DNA of 38,755 nt, taken from assembly GCF_001679925.1 (NCBI RefSeq), contig NZ_LYUZ01000078.1:27983-66737 (forward strand). Direction: 5' to 3'. The translations under genes and the position numbers were made by a program. Origin of the DNA: Leisingera sp. JC1. Lineage in GTDB: Bacteria > Pseudomonadota > Alphaproteobacteria > Rhodobacterales > Rhodobacteraceae. This document shows, in pieces, positions 14,910 through 22,483 of the stretch. Within the stretch, counting starts at the first letter, position 1; each line of letters begins with the position of its first letter. Below the pieces are notes generated by a model. The model searched no databases, was not told where the DNA came from, and saw only the letters and a list, made by a program, of their open reading frames with translations.

Positions 14910-15265
14910 TGAAGCTGTCCTACGACTACCACAATGCAGCCGCACACGCGGCGTTCCAGCCGGTTCTGAACGTGCTGGAGCTGCACCATCCGCACCGGCG
15001 GATTGAGATCGATGACTGGAAAATCGATCTGACGACGCTGATGCATTCCAGCGGCCGCATCGACTTTTTCAATGAAGAGGAATGGCTCCTGTTCGGAGTG
15101 ACCACCGGACCTGAAACCGGTGAGGTCTGCGAACAGGCCGGCTTCGAATGGCACGATGAGGACGGCGTTCTCCAGCACGTCAGCCACGAGCATATCTCCC
15201 CGAAATCTCAGGTCCTCAGGAAGGAGCAGGTCTGATGGGAATGATGGAGTTGTCTTACGACTATC
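14844..15265 (+). repeat. Diverged direct repeat flanking the mosaic ORF
   Basis: Positions 14844-14930 and 15170-15265 are related. Both carry the last 18 or so codons of tnsA (VSHE..ISPKSQV..), the string GAGCAGGTCTGATG at the stop/start junction, and the first codons of a tnsB-like gene (..LSYDY). The copies differ at many third positions and by a short insertion, so the duplication is old or came by recombination with a related element. Confidence 0.85.
14909..15235 (+). CDS. Mosaic ORF assembled from tnsB and tnsA fragments
   Basis: A 108-codon intact ORF placed between tnsA and tnsB, overlapping both by 1 bp (TGATG junctions). Its residues 1-10 (MKLSYDYHNA) match the TnsB N-terminus (MELSYDYRKT). 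Residues about 11-63 match TnsB 275-330, that is, the beginning of the catalytic domain with the first Asp (RIEIDDWKIDLTTLMHSSG versus RVEIDEWEIDLMTLMHSSG). Residues about 67-90 match TnsA 61-84 (PETGEVCEQAGFEWHDEDG), and residues 91-108 match the TnsA C-terminus 208-225. It thus looks like the collapsed remnant of a second, diverged tnsA-tnsB pair reduced by deletions that all kept frame. It has neither a complete nuclease nor a complete DDE domain. It may be inert, or a small protein that can dock to TnsA or TnsB partners. Confidence 0.8.
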   Translation: MKLSYDYHNAAAHAAFQPVLNVLELHHPHRRIEIDDWKIDLTTLMHSSGRIDFFNEEEWLLFGVTTGPETGEVCEQAGFEWHDEDGVLQHVSHEHISPKSQVLRKEQV

Positions 15266-17394
15266 GCAAAACCCGCATCGCAATTGGTGCCTTCGACCGC
15301 ATTAACGTCAACGAGGTGTCTTACAGCTTCCTCTTCGAGAATGAAGCTGGGAAAACGCTGAAAATGGAGGATGGAACAGGCCGGGCCTATCAGTTCTCGC
15401 ATGAGGAACTGAGCCGCCTGTCGTCGCTGGGCCGTCTTCGCATTGAGCCGGATTTCTTCCATCCGGAAAAGGCGGCCCGGCAGCAGCAGTCCAGCACCAG
15501 CCTTCTGTCCGCTTTGCCGTTGACCCATAACGCCCGGGTCGCAAAACGCAGCGCCTATGTCGAGGCCTTCCTCGAAATGGAGCGTGAGGGTAAGATCAAC
15601 CGCACCGATGCTGCGATCAAGGCCAACACCGAAGTTCTGATCGGCAAGGCAACGCAATTTGCGGAAAACCTCAATCCCTTGGGCGTAGCCAAACCTGGAA
15701 AATCGGCGGACATTTCGATTCCGCCAAAGCCCCGGACGCTGCGAAACTGGGTCAAGGCTGCTGAACTTGATGGCCAGGCGGGCTTGCTGGACGCGATGCA
15801 TTTGCGCGGGAACCGCAACCGGGTTCTTGGACCGGAAGAAGTCGGTCTGCTGATGAAGGAAGTGCGCGGCTACATGAGCCTTGAGAGGCCAACCATCAAG
15901 ACGATCCACGAAAATGTTCAGATCGCCTTTGAGGACCGGAATGCCGAGCGGAAAGAACGCGGGCTGCCTTCCCTCAAAGTGCCCAGCCGGGAAACCACAC
16001 GCCGTGCGATCCGGGCGCTCGACCCGTTTGCGGTGATCACGGCCCGCTACGGCGAAGCGGCTGCCCGCAAAAAGTTCAAGCCGGTTCTGAACGGGCTCAA
16101 CCTGACCCGCCCGCTTCAGCGGGTCGAGATCGATGAATGGGAAATCGATCTGATGACGCTGATGCATTCCAGCGGGCTCATCGACCTGTTCACTGAAGAG
16201 GAACGCCTCCAGCTCGGCCTGGACAAGACCACGAAGCGCTGGACGCTGACGGTGGCGATCTGCTGCACCACCCGCTGCATCGTGGGGATGGTCATTTCCA
16301 CGGCGCCGAAAGCGCGGGCCGCGGTACAGGTGCTCCAGATGGTCGTGTCCAACAAAGGCCAATGGGCTGATCTGGTTGGCGCACTCGGTCATTGGGACAT
16401 GTATGGTATTCCGGAACTGATCGTCACGGACTGCGGAGTTGCGTTTAAGTCGCAGGCCTTCCGCTTCGCTTGTGCCGATCTTGGGATCACCAAGGAACTG
16501 GCAATCGCGGGCTGCCCGGAAGTCCGCGGGACCATTGAGCGTGTGTTCAACACTGTCGCCTTGGACCTGCTGCCCCGCCTGTCCGGGCGCACGTTTTCCG
16601 ACGTCGTCAGCAAGGGGGACGCAAAGCCAGAAGAGCGCGCAGCTCTGACCTTCGACGACCTGGCCTTCGTTCTGGTGCGCTGGGTTGTAGACATCTACCA
16701 CAACACTCCGCATCGCGGTTTGGACGGCAAGACGCCCGCCGAGACCTGGCGCCGTTTGATGGGGAAATGGGGCGTTCGGCCGTCTCCGGACATGCGCCGC
16801 AGCCGGCTCGTCTTCGGCCACCGGATGACACGCGTTCTTAGCAAAGAAGGCTTGACCGTTCTTGGCGTCCGCTACCATTCGGAACGGCTGGCCGACTGGA
16901 TGCTGCGCAAGGACAAATGCGATGTCGACGTGCGCTGGCACCCCAAGGACATCGGCGCCATCGAAGTGCGGCTTGGCAGCGACTGGTTCACTGTTCCCGC
17001 CATCGACCATGAGCTTGATGGCGTGCCCGCGCAGATCTGGCTGTCGGCCACCCGGGACGTGCGTTCTAGGAACCCCAAGGCAAAGCGGATCAACACCGAG
17101 GTTGTTCAGCAGGCGATCAAAGCGATCTCCGAACGCAACGCCGAGGCCATGGCACTTGCCAATCTGGTGGTCGAGGACTGGTCGCCGGAGCGCATTGCGC
17201 GGGAGGAAAAACGGATCTTCCGGGGCGTCCGGTTCGGCAAGCCCAAACAGCTGCAGAAGGCCAAGGACGGCATCGGCAGCTCTTTCCCGGCACCAGAAGC
17301 AGAAACCAGCAGAACCGAGAAAACCGCCAGCAAGAAACCGGCCTCCGCACGCCGTAAATCCAACGCCACCGACTGGACCATCGAGGACAACTGA
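15235..17394 (+). CDS. tnsB: TnsB/TniA-family DDE transposase
   Basis: A 719-residue transposase of the Tn7 TnsB/Tn5053 TniA class, which binds the transposon ends and performs 3'-end cleavage and strand transfer. The N-terminal third holds HTH-type end-binding segments (around RNWVKAAELDGQAGLLD and LKVPSRETTRRAIRALDPF). The catalytic rve core follows: Asp300 (or Asp305) in RVEIDEWEIDL, Asp399 in ELIVTDCGVAF and Glu435 in VRGTIERVF, with exactly 35 residues between the last two. After the core come VVDIYHNTPHRGLDGKTPAETW, standard for this class, and a beta-barrel-like domain. The C-terminal tail is Lys/Ser/Glu-rich, as expected for contact with TnsC. The start at 15235 overlaps the mosaic ORF; ATG 15241 or 15244 would also serve. 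Confidence 0.95.
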   Translation: MGMMELSYDYRKTRIAIGAFDRINVNEVSYSFLFENEAGKTLKMEDGTGRAYQFSHEELSRLSSLGRLRIEPDFFHPEKAARQQQSSTSLLSALPLTHNARVAKRSAYVEAFLEMEREGKINRTDAAIKANTEVLIGKATQFAENLNPLGVAKPGKSADISIPPKPRTLRNWVKAAELDGQAGLLDAMHLRGNRNRVLGPEEVGLLMKEVRGYMSLERPTIKTIHENVQIAFEDRNAERKERGLPSLKVPSRETTRRAIRALDPFAVITARYGEAAARKKFKPVLNGLNLTRPLQRVEIDEWEIDLMTLMHSSGLIDLFTEEERLQLGLDKTTKRWTLTVAICCTTRCIVGMVISTAPKARAAVQVLQMVVSNKGQWADLVGALGHWDMYGIPELIVTDCGVAFKSQAFRFACADLGITKELAIAGCPEVRGTIERVFNTVALDLLPRLSGRTFSDVVSKGDAKPEERAALTFDDLAFVLVRWVVDIYHNTPHRGLDGKTPAETWRRLMGKWGVRPSPDMRRSRLVFGHRMTRVLSKEGLTVLGVRYHSERLADWMLRKDKCDVDVRWHPKDIGAIEVRLGSDWFTVPAIDHELDGVPAQIWLSATRDVRSRNPKAKRINTEVVQQAIKAISERNAEAMALANLVVEDWSPERIAREEKRIFRGVRFGKPKQLQKAKDGIGSSFPAPEAETSRTEKTASKKPASARRKSNATDWTIEDN

Positions 17395-17396
17395 TC

Positions 17397-18374
17397 ATGA
17401 CTGAGCAAGCAAAAAAAATCGCCGACACGCTGGAAACCCTGCGCAACCTCCATGTTGGATCTCCCAGGGACGCGGAATTTGCGTCCCACCTCGACCGGCT
17501 CCTGAAACGCGACCCCTCGGGCAACCTGCTGCCCGAGGCCTTGCGCTTCACCTCCACCGGCGAGACGCGCGGCATCCTGGTGATCGACGGACCCGGCGGC
17601 GGTAAATCCACTTTGGTGGACCGGGGCCTGTCCCGGCACCCTGTGCTCTCCCAGATGCCGGAGGGGCGCCCTCTCTACCTGGATACGGTGGTACCGAGCC
17701 CCGCGACCCTGAAGAGCGTGACGCAGGAGCTTTTGACCCGCAGCGGCTACCCCGTGAAGTCCGGCCGCAGCGAGGTCTGGAGCCAGCTCCATGTGTTTCG
17801 TGAACGGCTCCACTTGCTCGGGATCGCCGTCCTGTGGATTGACGAGGCGCACGATCTGTTCTGTGCCGACCGGAACCTGATCCTCAGGGCGGTGAAGACG
17901 CTGATGCAGGGGGAGCACCCGGTGATCGTGATCCTGTCCGGTACCGAAAGGCTCCGGGAAATCATCCGCACCGACGCGCAGGTCAAGCGCCGGTTTTCCA
18001 CCATCAACCTGAAACCGGTCGCTGTCCATACTGACAAAGAGCAGTTCGCCGCCCTGATCGAGCAATACTGCGCCCGCGCGGAACTGGAACCGCCTCAGCA
18101 GGAGGATCTGGTCGACAGGCTGTTCCATGCCTCCCGCTACAGGTTCGGGCGCTGCATCGAGACTATCAATGCGGCAATCGAGCAGGCGCTGAACCATGGT
18201 GAGGCGGCTCTGGATATCTGGCATTTCTCGGAAGCCTGGGCGTTCGACGAGGGATGCCCGCTCGACCAGAATGTGTTCGAGGTTCCGGAATGGTGGACGA
18301 TCGACCCGGATGCGTCCGATGAGGAGGAAGAGCCCAGGAAACCGGTCAAACGCAAGCGGAAGCAGAGGGCATGA
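17397..18374 (+). CDS. tnsC: TnsC/TniB-family AAA+ ATPase
   Basis: A 325-residue ATPase that links target recognition (TniQ) to the transposase. Walker A is IDGPGGGKSTL (Lys70), Walker B is AVLWIDEAHDLF (Asp149, Glu150), and a sensor-1-like Ser/Thr lies in VIVILSGTERLREII. QVKRRFSTINLKPV carries the family's Arg-Arg-Phe after sensor 1. Length and order fit TniB/TnsC proteins of Tn5053 and small Tn7-like elements rather than the larger Tn7 TnsC. The final 30 residues are acidic then basic (DASDEEEEPRKPVKRKRK), a probable partner-binding tail. It starts 2 bp after tnsB and overlaps tniQ by 4 bp. Confidence 0.95.
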   Translation: MTEQAKKIADTLETLRNLHVGSPRDAEFASHLDRLLKRDPSGNLLPEALRFTSTGETRGILVIDGPGGGKSTLVDRGLSRHPVLSQMPEGRPLYLDTVVPSPATLKSVTQELLTRSGYPVKSGRSEVWSQLHVFRERLHLLGIAVLWIDEAHDLFCADRNLILRAVKTLMQGEHPVIVILSGTERLREIIRTDAQVKRRFSTINLKPVAVHTDKEQFAALIEQYCARAELEPPQQEDLVDRLFHASRYRFGRCIETINAAIEQALNHGEAALDIWHFSEAWAFDEGCPLDQNVFEVPEWWTIDPDASDEEEEPRKPVKRKRKQRA

Positions 18375-20221
18375 CCATGGACAAGCTGTATCCCTCTCTT
18401 CCGTTTGCACCTGGCGAGACGCCGCTGTCCTGGGCTGCGCGTCTTGCAGCCCTGCACACCGGTGGCGGCCTCCGGCCTTTCCTCAATGACATGGACGTGC
18501 CGTTCATGCGGCTCGCAGGCGGGCATGCAGATGCGATCCGGCGCCTCTGTGATCTGGCTTGTCAGGACCACAAGGTGGTGGAGCACAATACCATCCGCAG
18601 TCTTGACGGCAGGCGTTTTGAGCTGCGCGGCGAGGCGTTTTCCGCGGAATTTCTGACCGGCTCCGTGACTCGCTTTTGCCCTGCCTGCCTGGCCGCAGAT
18701 GAAGGCGGCGCCAGCCGTCCCCACGCGCAGCGGCGGGGGCGGCTTGAGTGGCTGCTGGCTCCGGTCAGGGTTTGCCCGCGCCATCAGCAGCCGCTCATGG
18801 AGCGGCAGCGTGATGCTTGGGACGGCAAGGCCCGGGAACTGCAGCTGCTGGTGCCTGAAGCCGGTGCTGCTCTGCAGGCGCTGGCTGAACCTCTGCCGGA
18901 ACGCGCACCGTCACCGCTTCAGGACTATGTCCTCGGCCGTCTGGAAGGCGCCAAGGGGCCGGGATGGCTTGATGATCAGGGGATTGAACAGGCCGTCCGC
19001 GCAACCGAGATGCTGGGAGCTGTTTTGACGTTCGGCTCTCGAACAAAGGCGAACGAACTGGATCAGATGGATTGGGATGCGGCAGGGCAGGCAGGCTGGC
19101 GATATGTAACTGGCGGGGAGGACGGCGTCAGGACCGCATTGGAGCAGCTTTTGGAACGTGCCCGGATGACGGTGGACGGCCCGCTGCGGCGTCTGTCGGC
19201 ATATGGAATGCTGTACTCTTGGCTGGGGTCCTCAAAGCTGTCAAAAGACCCTGGCCCGATTAGGGACATCCTTCGCCAGCACATTCTGGACAACATGGAC
19301 GTGCAGGCTGGCCAGCTGCTGCTTGGAAGGGCCGTGGTGAACCCGCCCCGAAGCAGCATTGCCTCCTTGGCCGCTTCCGAAGGCGTGCATAGTGCCACTT
19401 TGAAAAATGCTCTGCTGGCCAAAGGCATGATCACTGAAGCTGAGGCAGAGCTGCCTGGTTCCCACGTCCTGGTGAACTATGAGACAGGTAAAGCCGTCTC
19501 CGAGGAAGTGAAACGGGCGGTTGCAGTTACCCTACTGCCGCAAATGCTCAATGCATCCAGGAATATGGTTGCAGCGCTTTTGGACGGGGGGATCTTGACC
19601 CTATTGAACGACGGCGGGTTGTCGAAAGCCAACATCAAACGGGCGGTCGACCGAGAGCAGGTAGACGCGCTTCTTACGCGTCTTGGGCGCATTGCTATGC
19701 CCGTGTCCAAGGCCCCTGGAACTATGGTGCGGCTGACGAAGAGTGCTGCTATCACCCAGGAGATTATGCCCTTGGTATTGGCCGCTCTGTTTAACGGCCA
19801 GTTTCGGCGTGTCATGCGGCTGGAAGCAACGCCTGGCATCGGCGGCCTCCTGGTCGATCCGAAGGAGATCAAGGCTCTCACATCGCGCAGTAGGCCCGGC
19901 ATGTCCGCCAGCTGTGCTTTCATGATGCTGGGTATTGGGGAAGCTGCGGGTAAGCGGCTGATTGCGGCAAAGACAGGCGAAGTTGTTCTGGAAACAGTTT
20001 CCATACCGGGTGAAGCCGAGCCGTGGGTTACGCCCGAAGCCATGGCCAGCTTCCGCAGCAAGTTCGTGACTTTCAAAAGCCTTCTGATCGAGGCGAAATG
20101 CAAGCAGACACAATTAAAGTGGGTACTTGCTGCACATGAAGTGAAGCCAGCTTTCGACCCAAAGACCTTGGGCGCGATTCTCTACAGACGGGCTGATTTG
20201 CCGAAAGCCTTGGAGCTCTAG
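18371..20221 (+). CDS. tniQ: TniQ-family target-selection protein
   Basis: A 616-residue protein with the TniQ domain at the N-terminus: LPFAPGETPLSWAARLAALH (the P-x-x-GE-S/T-x-x-S/L motif), then GEAFSAEFLTGSVTRFCPACLAADEGG and VRVCPRHQQPL, whose CxxC and CxxH bind zinc. The remaining about 450 residues contain repeated helical segments that look like tandem HTH units (SIASLAASEGVHSATLKNAL, and GLSKANIKRAVDREQVDALL). This makes it closer in layout to TnsD-like proteins that read a fixed DNA target than to the short TniQ of CRISPR-associated transposons (about 400 residues). The target site is not known. It is the last gene of the transposase operon; a strong terminator follows 25 bp downstream. 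Confidence 0.92.
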   Translation: MTMDKLYPSLPFAPGETPLSWAARLAALHTGGGLRPFLNDMDVPFMRLAGGHADAIRRLCDLACQDHKVVEHNTIRSLDGRRFELRGEAFSAEFLTGSVTRFCPACLAADEGGASRPHAQRRGRLEWLLAPVRVCPRHQQPLMERQRDAWDGKARELQLLVPEAGAALQALAEPLPERAPSPLQDYVLGRLEGAKGPGWLDDQGIEQAVRATEMLGAVLTFGSRTKANELDQMDWDAAGQAGWRYVTGGEDGVRTALEQLLERARMTVDGPLRRLSAYGMLYSWLGSSKLSKDPGPIRDILRQHILDNMDVQAGQLLLGRAVVNPPRSSIASLAASEGVHSATLKNALLAKGMITEAEAELPGSHVLVNYETGKAVSEEVKRAVAVTLLPQMLNASRNMVAALLDGGILTLLNDGGLSKANIKRAVDREQVDALLTRLGRIAMPVSKAPGTMVRLTKSAAITQEIMPLVLAALFNGQFRRVMRLEATPGIGGLLVDPKEIKALTSRSRPGMSASCAFMMLGIGEAAGKRLIAAKTGEVVLETVSIPGEAEPWVTPEAMASFRSKFVTFKSLLIEAKCKQTQLKWVLAAHEVKPAFDPKTLGAILYRRADLPKALEL

Positions 20222-20245
20222 CGCTCCAGCGTACGAACCATCCAT

Positions 20246-20272
20246 ATTGCCGCCTTCGGGCGGCAATTTTTT
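20246..20272 (+). terminator. Intrinsic terminator after tniQ
   Basis: A perfect 9-bp stem (ATTGCCGCC at 20246-20254 with GGCGGCAAT at 20259-20267) with a stable TTCG tetraloop is followed directly by a run of T (20267-20272). It ends the transposase operon inside the element. Confidence 0.93.
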
Positions 20273-20282
20273 GGATCTTTCG

Positions 20283-20359
20283 ATGGCAGATAATCCTGTG
20301 GAAAATGGCAGAAAAGCCGCCCCACCTGGTTTTGTGCAGATCTGAGGTGTTTAAAAACA
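20283..20359 (-). repeat. Candidate right end with spaced TnsB-type repeats
   Basis: Two near-identical motifs, ATGGCAGATAA (20283-20293) and ATGGCAGAAAA (20304-20314), lie 21 bp apart, and a weaker TGTGCAGATCT follows at 20334-20344. Spaced short repeats of this sort are the usual transposase-binding sites at Tn7-like ends. The outermost inverted sequence, read inward from 20359, is TGTTTTTAAACAC. The region lies between the tniQ terminator and the stop of the minus-strand aminotransferase gene (20385). Confidence 0.5.
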
Positions 20360-20384
20360 ACATCTTACAAGGCGGCCGTGGGCA

Positions 20385-21635
20385 TCAATGGCATTTTTTC
20401 AGTGGTTCCGACAACTTCGCCACTTCGCCGATGCTGTTGTAGTGGCACATGGAGACGCGCACGCAGCTGTCCATGCCAAGCGGGGCCAGGATGTTGCCGG
20501 AATAATGATCCGCCTTGCGCAGATGGGTGCGGATGCCCTGTTCGTTCAGGCGTTTGACCACATCAACCGAGGGCACGCCGCCGACGGTCAGCGAGACCAG
20601 CCCTTCGCGTGCCGGGTTGTCCGGACCGCCCAGAATGGTGACGCCTGCCATCTCCGCCAGGCCGGGCAGGTTGCCGGTTCCAAAGATCATCGCGTCGGTC
20701 AGGGCTTTCTCGTGTGCATGGATTGCTTCGCCAGCGGCCACGAATTTTGCGCGCCGGTCCGTTGCATCGCTCACCTCGCCGCCGAGCCACTCCAGATAGG
20801 CGGCTACATCGGACAGCGTTGCATAGCTGCCGGTGTCGCGGGTGCCCATTTCCCAATTGTCCGCAGGTCCGTCGATCAGGCTGTTATGCGGCAGCGCGGT
20901 CAGCCGGTCCGAGATCCAGGCGAGTCCGTAGCCGTGGCGCGAGAACATCTTGTAGGGCGAGATCACATAGCCATCGGCGCCGTATGCGGTCAGGTCGATG
21001 CGCCCGTGGGCAGCGTGCTGAATGCCGTCCACGATGATGAAGCACTCTGGCGCAACTTCACGGATGGCGGCGGCGCAGGCGGCCACATCCACGCCCATGC
21101 CGGTGACAGGCGAGGTATGGACGATGGTGGCCACAACCGTGTCCGGAGTGACTGCCTTGGCGTAAGCCTCGGCGGTGATCGTGCCACTGGCATCATCATG
21201 CGGGATCAGCACATGGGTCTGCCGCGCCACCCCGGCCCAGCGGGCGCAGGCGGAACGGGTGGCGGGATGTTCCAGCGTCGAGCCCAGCACGGTGCCGCCC
21301 TCTGCCGTGCCGAGGCAGGCGTTCATGATCAGCCGGAACAGCAACTCTGTACCGCTTTCACCTGCGAAAAACTGGCCGCCGGGCGCATTCATGAAAATGC
21401 GCATGTCGTCCTTGGCCTTGTTGATGACCCGGACCAGCTCGTGGCTGCCGGGGTTGTCGCGGCCCTGGTTGTCGGGGATCGCAGCATAGCGTGCGGATGT
21501 TTCCACCACCGAATTGAGCGTCAGCGCGCCGCCGGCGTTTTCAAAGAATATACGGCTGCCTTGTTCGGGGCAGTTGTCCACCTGGGCAAAACGGGCGCGG
21601 ATCTGGTCCAGCAAGGTGTCGGAGATATAGGGCAT
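20385..21635 (-). CDS. Class V aminotransferase (isopenicillin-N-epimerase/cysteine-desulfurase-like)
   Basis: A 416-residue PLP enzyme, counting from ATG at 21635 (MPYISDTLLDQIRARF); the frame extends 22 codons upstream without homology. Typical features are FFENAGGALT near the start, FFAGESGTELLFRL, STLEHPATRSA, the cofactor-Asp region CFIIVDGIQHAAHG and the Schiff-base lysine in YVISPYKMFSRHGYG. The C-terminus has VRVSMCHYNSIGEV. Family members include epimerases, desulfurases and transaminases; the set of neighbours (racemase family, amino-acid dehydrogenase) points to amino-acid catabolism. A bidirectional hairpin separates it from the upstream racemase gene, so it may be expressed at a lower or separate level. 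Its 3' end faces the transposon's right end. Confidence 0.85.
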   Translation of the reverse strand: MPYISDTLLDQIRARFAQVDNCPEQGSRIFFENAGGALTLNSVVETSARYAAIPDNQGRDNPGSHELVRVINKAKDDMRIFMNAPGGQFFAGESGTELLFRLIMNACLGTAEGGTVLGSTLEHPATRSACARWAGVARQTHVLIPHDDASGTITAEAYAKAVTPDTVVATIVHTSPVTGMGVDVAACAAAIREVAPECFIIVDGIQHAAHGRIDLTAYGADGYVISPYKMFSRHGYGLAWISDRLTALPHNSLIDGPADNWEMGTRDTGSYATLSDVAAYLEWLGGEVSDATDRRAKFVAAGEAIHAHEKALTDAMIFGTGNLPGLAEMAGVTILGGPDNPAREGLVSLTVGGVPSVDVVKRLNEQGIRTHLRKADHYSGNILAPLGMDSCVRVSMCHYNSIGEVAKLSEPLKKCH

Positions 21636-21712
21636 GGCACATCCAGCAGCAAAGGTTTGTTCCGCGCCACAGTAGGAGGATTGCACTGCCGTGAGATACA
21701 AAAATATCCGGG

Positions 21713-21747
21713 GCTGAGGGCTGGAAATCTCTGTGTCAGCCCTCAGC
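21713..21747. terminator. Bidirectional terminator-like hairpin between racemase and aminotransferase genes
   Basis: A perfect 11-bp stem, GCTGAGGGCTG (21713-21723) with CAGCCCTCAGC (21737-21747), has a 13-nt loop. T runs follow on the + strand (21749-21753), and on the minus strand a T-rich run lies a few bases after the stem. In the direction of transcription (minus) it should reduce read-through from the racemase gene into the aminotransferase gene. Confidence 0.8.
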
Positions 21748-21754
21748 GTTTTTG

Positions 21755-22483
21755 TCAGGTGATGAAACCGTGGAAAGGCGCGCGTAATGCTGCCCTGTGC
21801 ACCATCTCAGACAGCGTGATGATGTCGAAGACGGGCCGGTTCAGCGCCGCTTGCAGGGTGTGGGCATAAGGCGGCAGGTCGGTGCATTCCAGCACAATCG
21901 GGCCTATTTCCGGGTTGCGTGCGATCATGCCCCTGGCGGCGGCCAGCAGTTCGGCCTCAACCTTGGCCAGATCCATTGCGGTGCGTTCATTGCGCAGGAT
22001 CACGGTGGAGAACTCTTCTGCGTCATCCAGCCCCTGCACAACCACGGGCGTGTTTTCAGCGCCAACGCCGCGCAAATGCGCCTCGGTCAGACTGGCGGCA
22101 GAGGCGGTGATCACCCCGACGGTGCGGCCTGTCATCTGATGCGCCAGCGGCACCTGGATCAGAGAGGAGACAAACACCGGCACATTCACCGCGGCTGCGA
22201 TCTCTTTCTGGAAGATGGCGAGGAAGCCGCAGGAGCCGGTGATGGCCCGAACGCCTTTGGCCTCCAGCCGCCGGGCGGCCTCGATCAGCCGGTCCTTCAT
22301 TTCGCCGGTCGGGTTGGCCAGCAGTTTCGGCACGGTGATCCCGTCCAGCATTTCATACAGCGTGGTGAACGGCAGGCTGGAGGGGTTCTTGATATGGCCG
22401 GGCGGTTTGGGAAAGTAGCTTTCCAGCGCCAGCACGCCGATGGAGACGCCGCAGATGTTCTGACCGCCAGGGTGGATGGTCAT
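21755..22483 (-). CDS. Aspartate/glutamate racemase-family protein
   Basis: A 242-residue protein of the Asp/Glu/hydantoin racemase family. The two catalytic-type cysteines are both visible: GSCGFLA at about residues 83-89, and LECTDLPPYA near residue 199. Such enzymes use two thiols as acid/base to invert alpha carbons or to act on hydantoins, arylmalonates or maleate. The protein contains FVSSLIQVPLAHQM and VGVITASAASLTEAHL, both normal for the family. It overlaps the DadA-like gene by 4 bp, so the two enzymes are co-made. Together with the amino-acid dehydrogenase it suggests use of a D- or mixed-chirality amino acid or derivative; the exact substrate is unknown. Confidence 0.85.
   Translation of the reverse strand: MTIHPGGQNICGVSIGVLALESYFPKPPGHIKNPSSLPFTTLYEMLDGITVPKLLANPTGEMKDRLIEAARRLEAKGVRAITGSCGFLAIFQKEIAAAVNVPVFVSSLIQVPLAHQMTGRTVGVITASAASLTEAHLRGVGAENTPVVVQGLDDAEEFSTVILRNERTAMDLAKVEAELLAAARGMIARNPEIGPIVLECTDLPPYAHTLQAALNRPVFDIITLSEMVHRAALRAPFHGFIT

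Larger units (their letters stand above)
13597..20359 (+). mobile_element. Tn7-like transposon (tnsA, mosaic ORF, tnsB, tnsC, tniQ)
   Basis: A single overlapping + strand operon encodes a TnsA-like endonuclease, a DDE transposase of the TnsB/TniA class, a TnsC/TniB AAA+ ATPase and a TniQ protein, the diagnostic set of Tn7-like elements. The coordinates use the better-supported candidate ends and are approximate. The element separates the KASIII-like operon (+) from the convergently oriented aminotransferase gene (-). It has no glmS or tRNA next to the right end and no Cas genes or CRISPR array, so its target choice must depend on TniQ. There is little space for cargo; apart from the operon only a possible structured RNA is inside. 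Confidence 0.8.

Noticed and set aside
15208-17010. 600-residue open frame on the minus strand opposite tnsB
   Set aside because: It mirrors the codon pattern of the well-supported tnsB gene in GC-rich DNA; its translation has no recognisable domain and is rich in Arg, Gln, His and Pro, as antisense shadows are.
13597-20359. CRISPR-associated transposon
   Set aside because: No cas genes and no repeat-spacer array in the window, and TniQ is long as in TnsD-like proteins.
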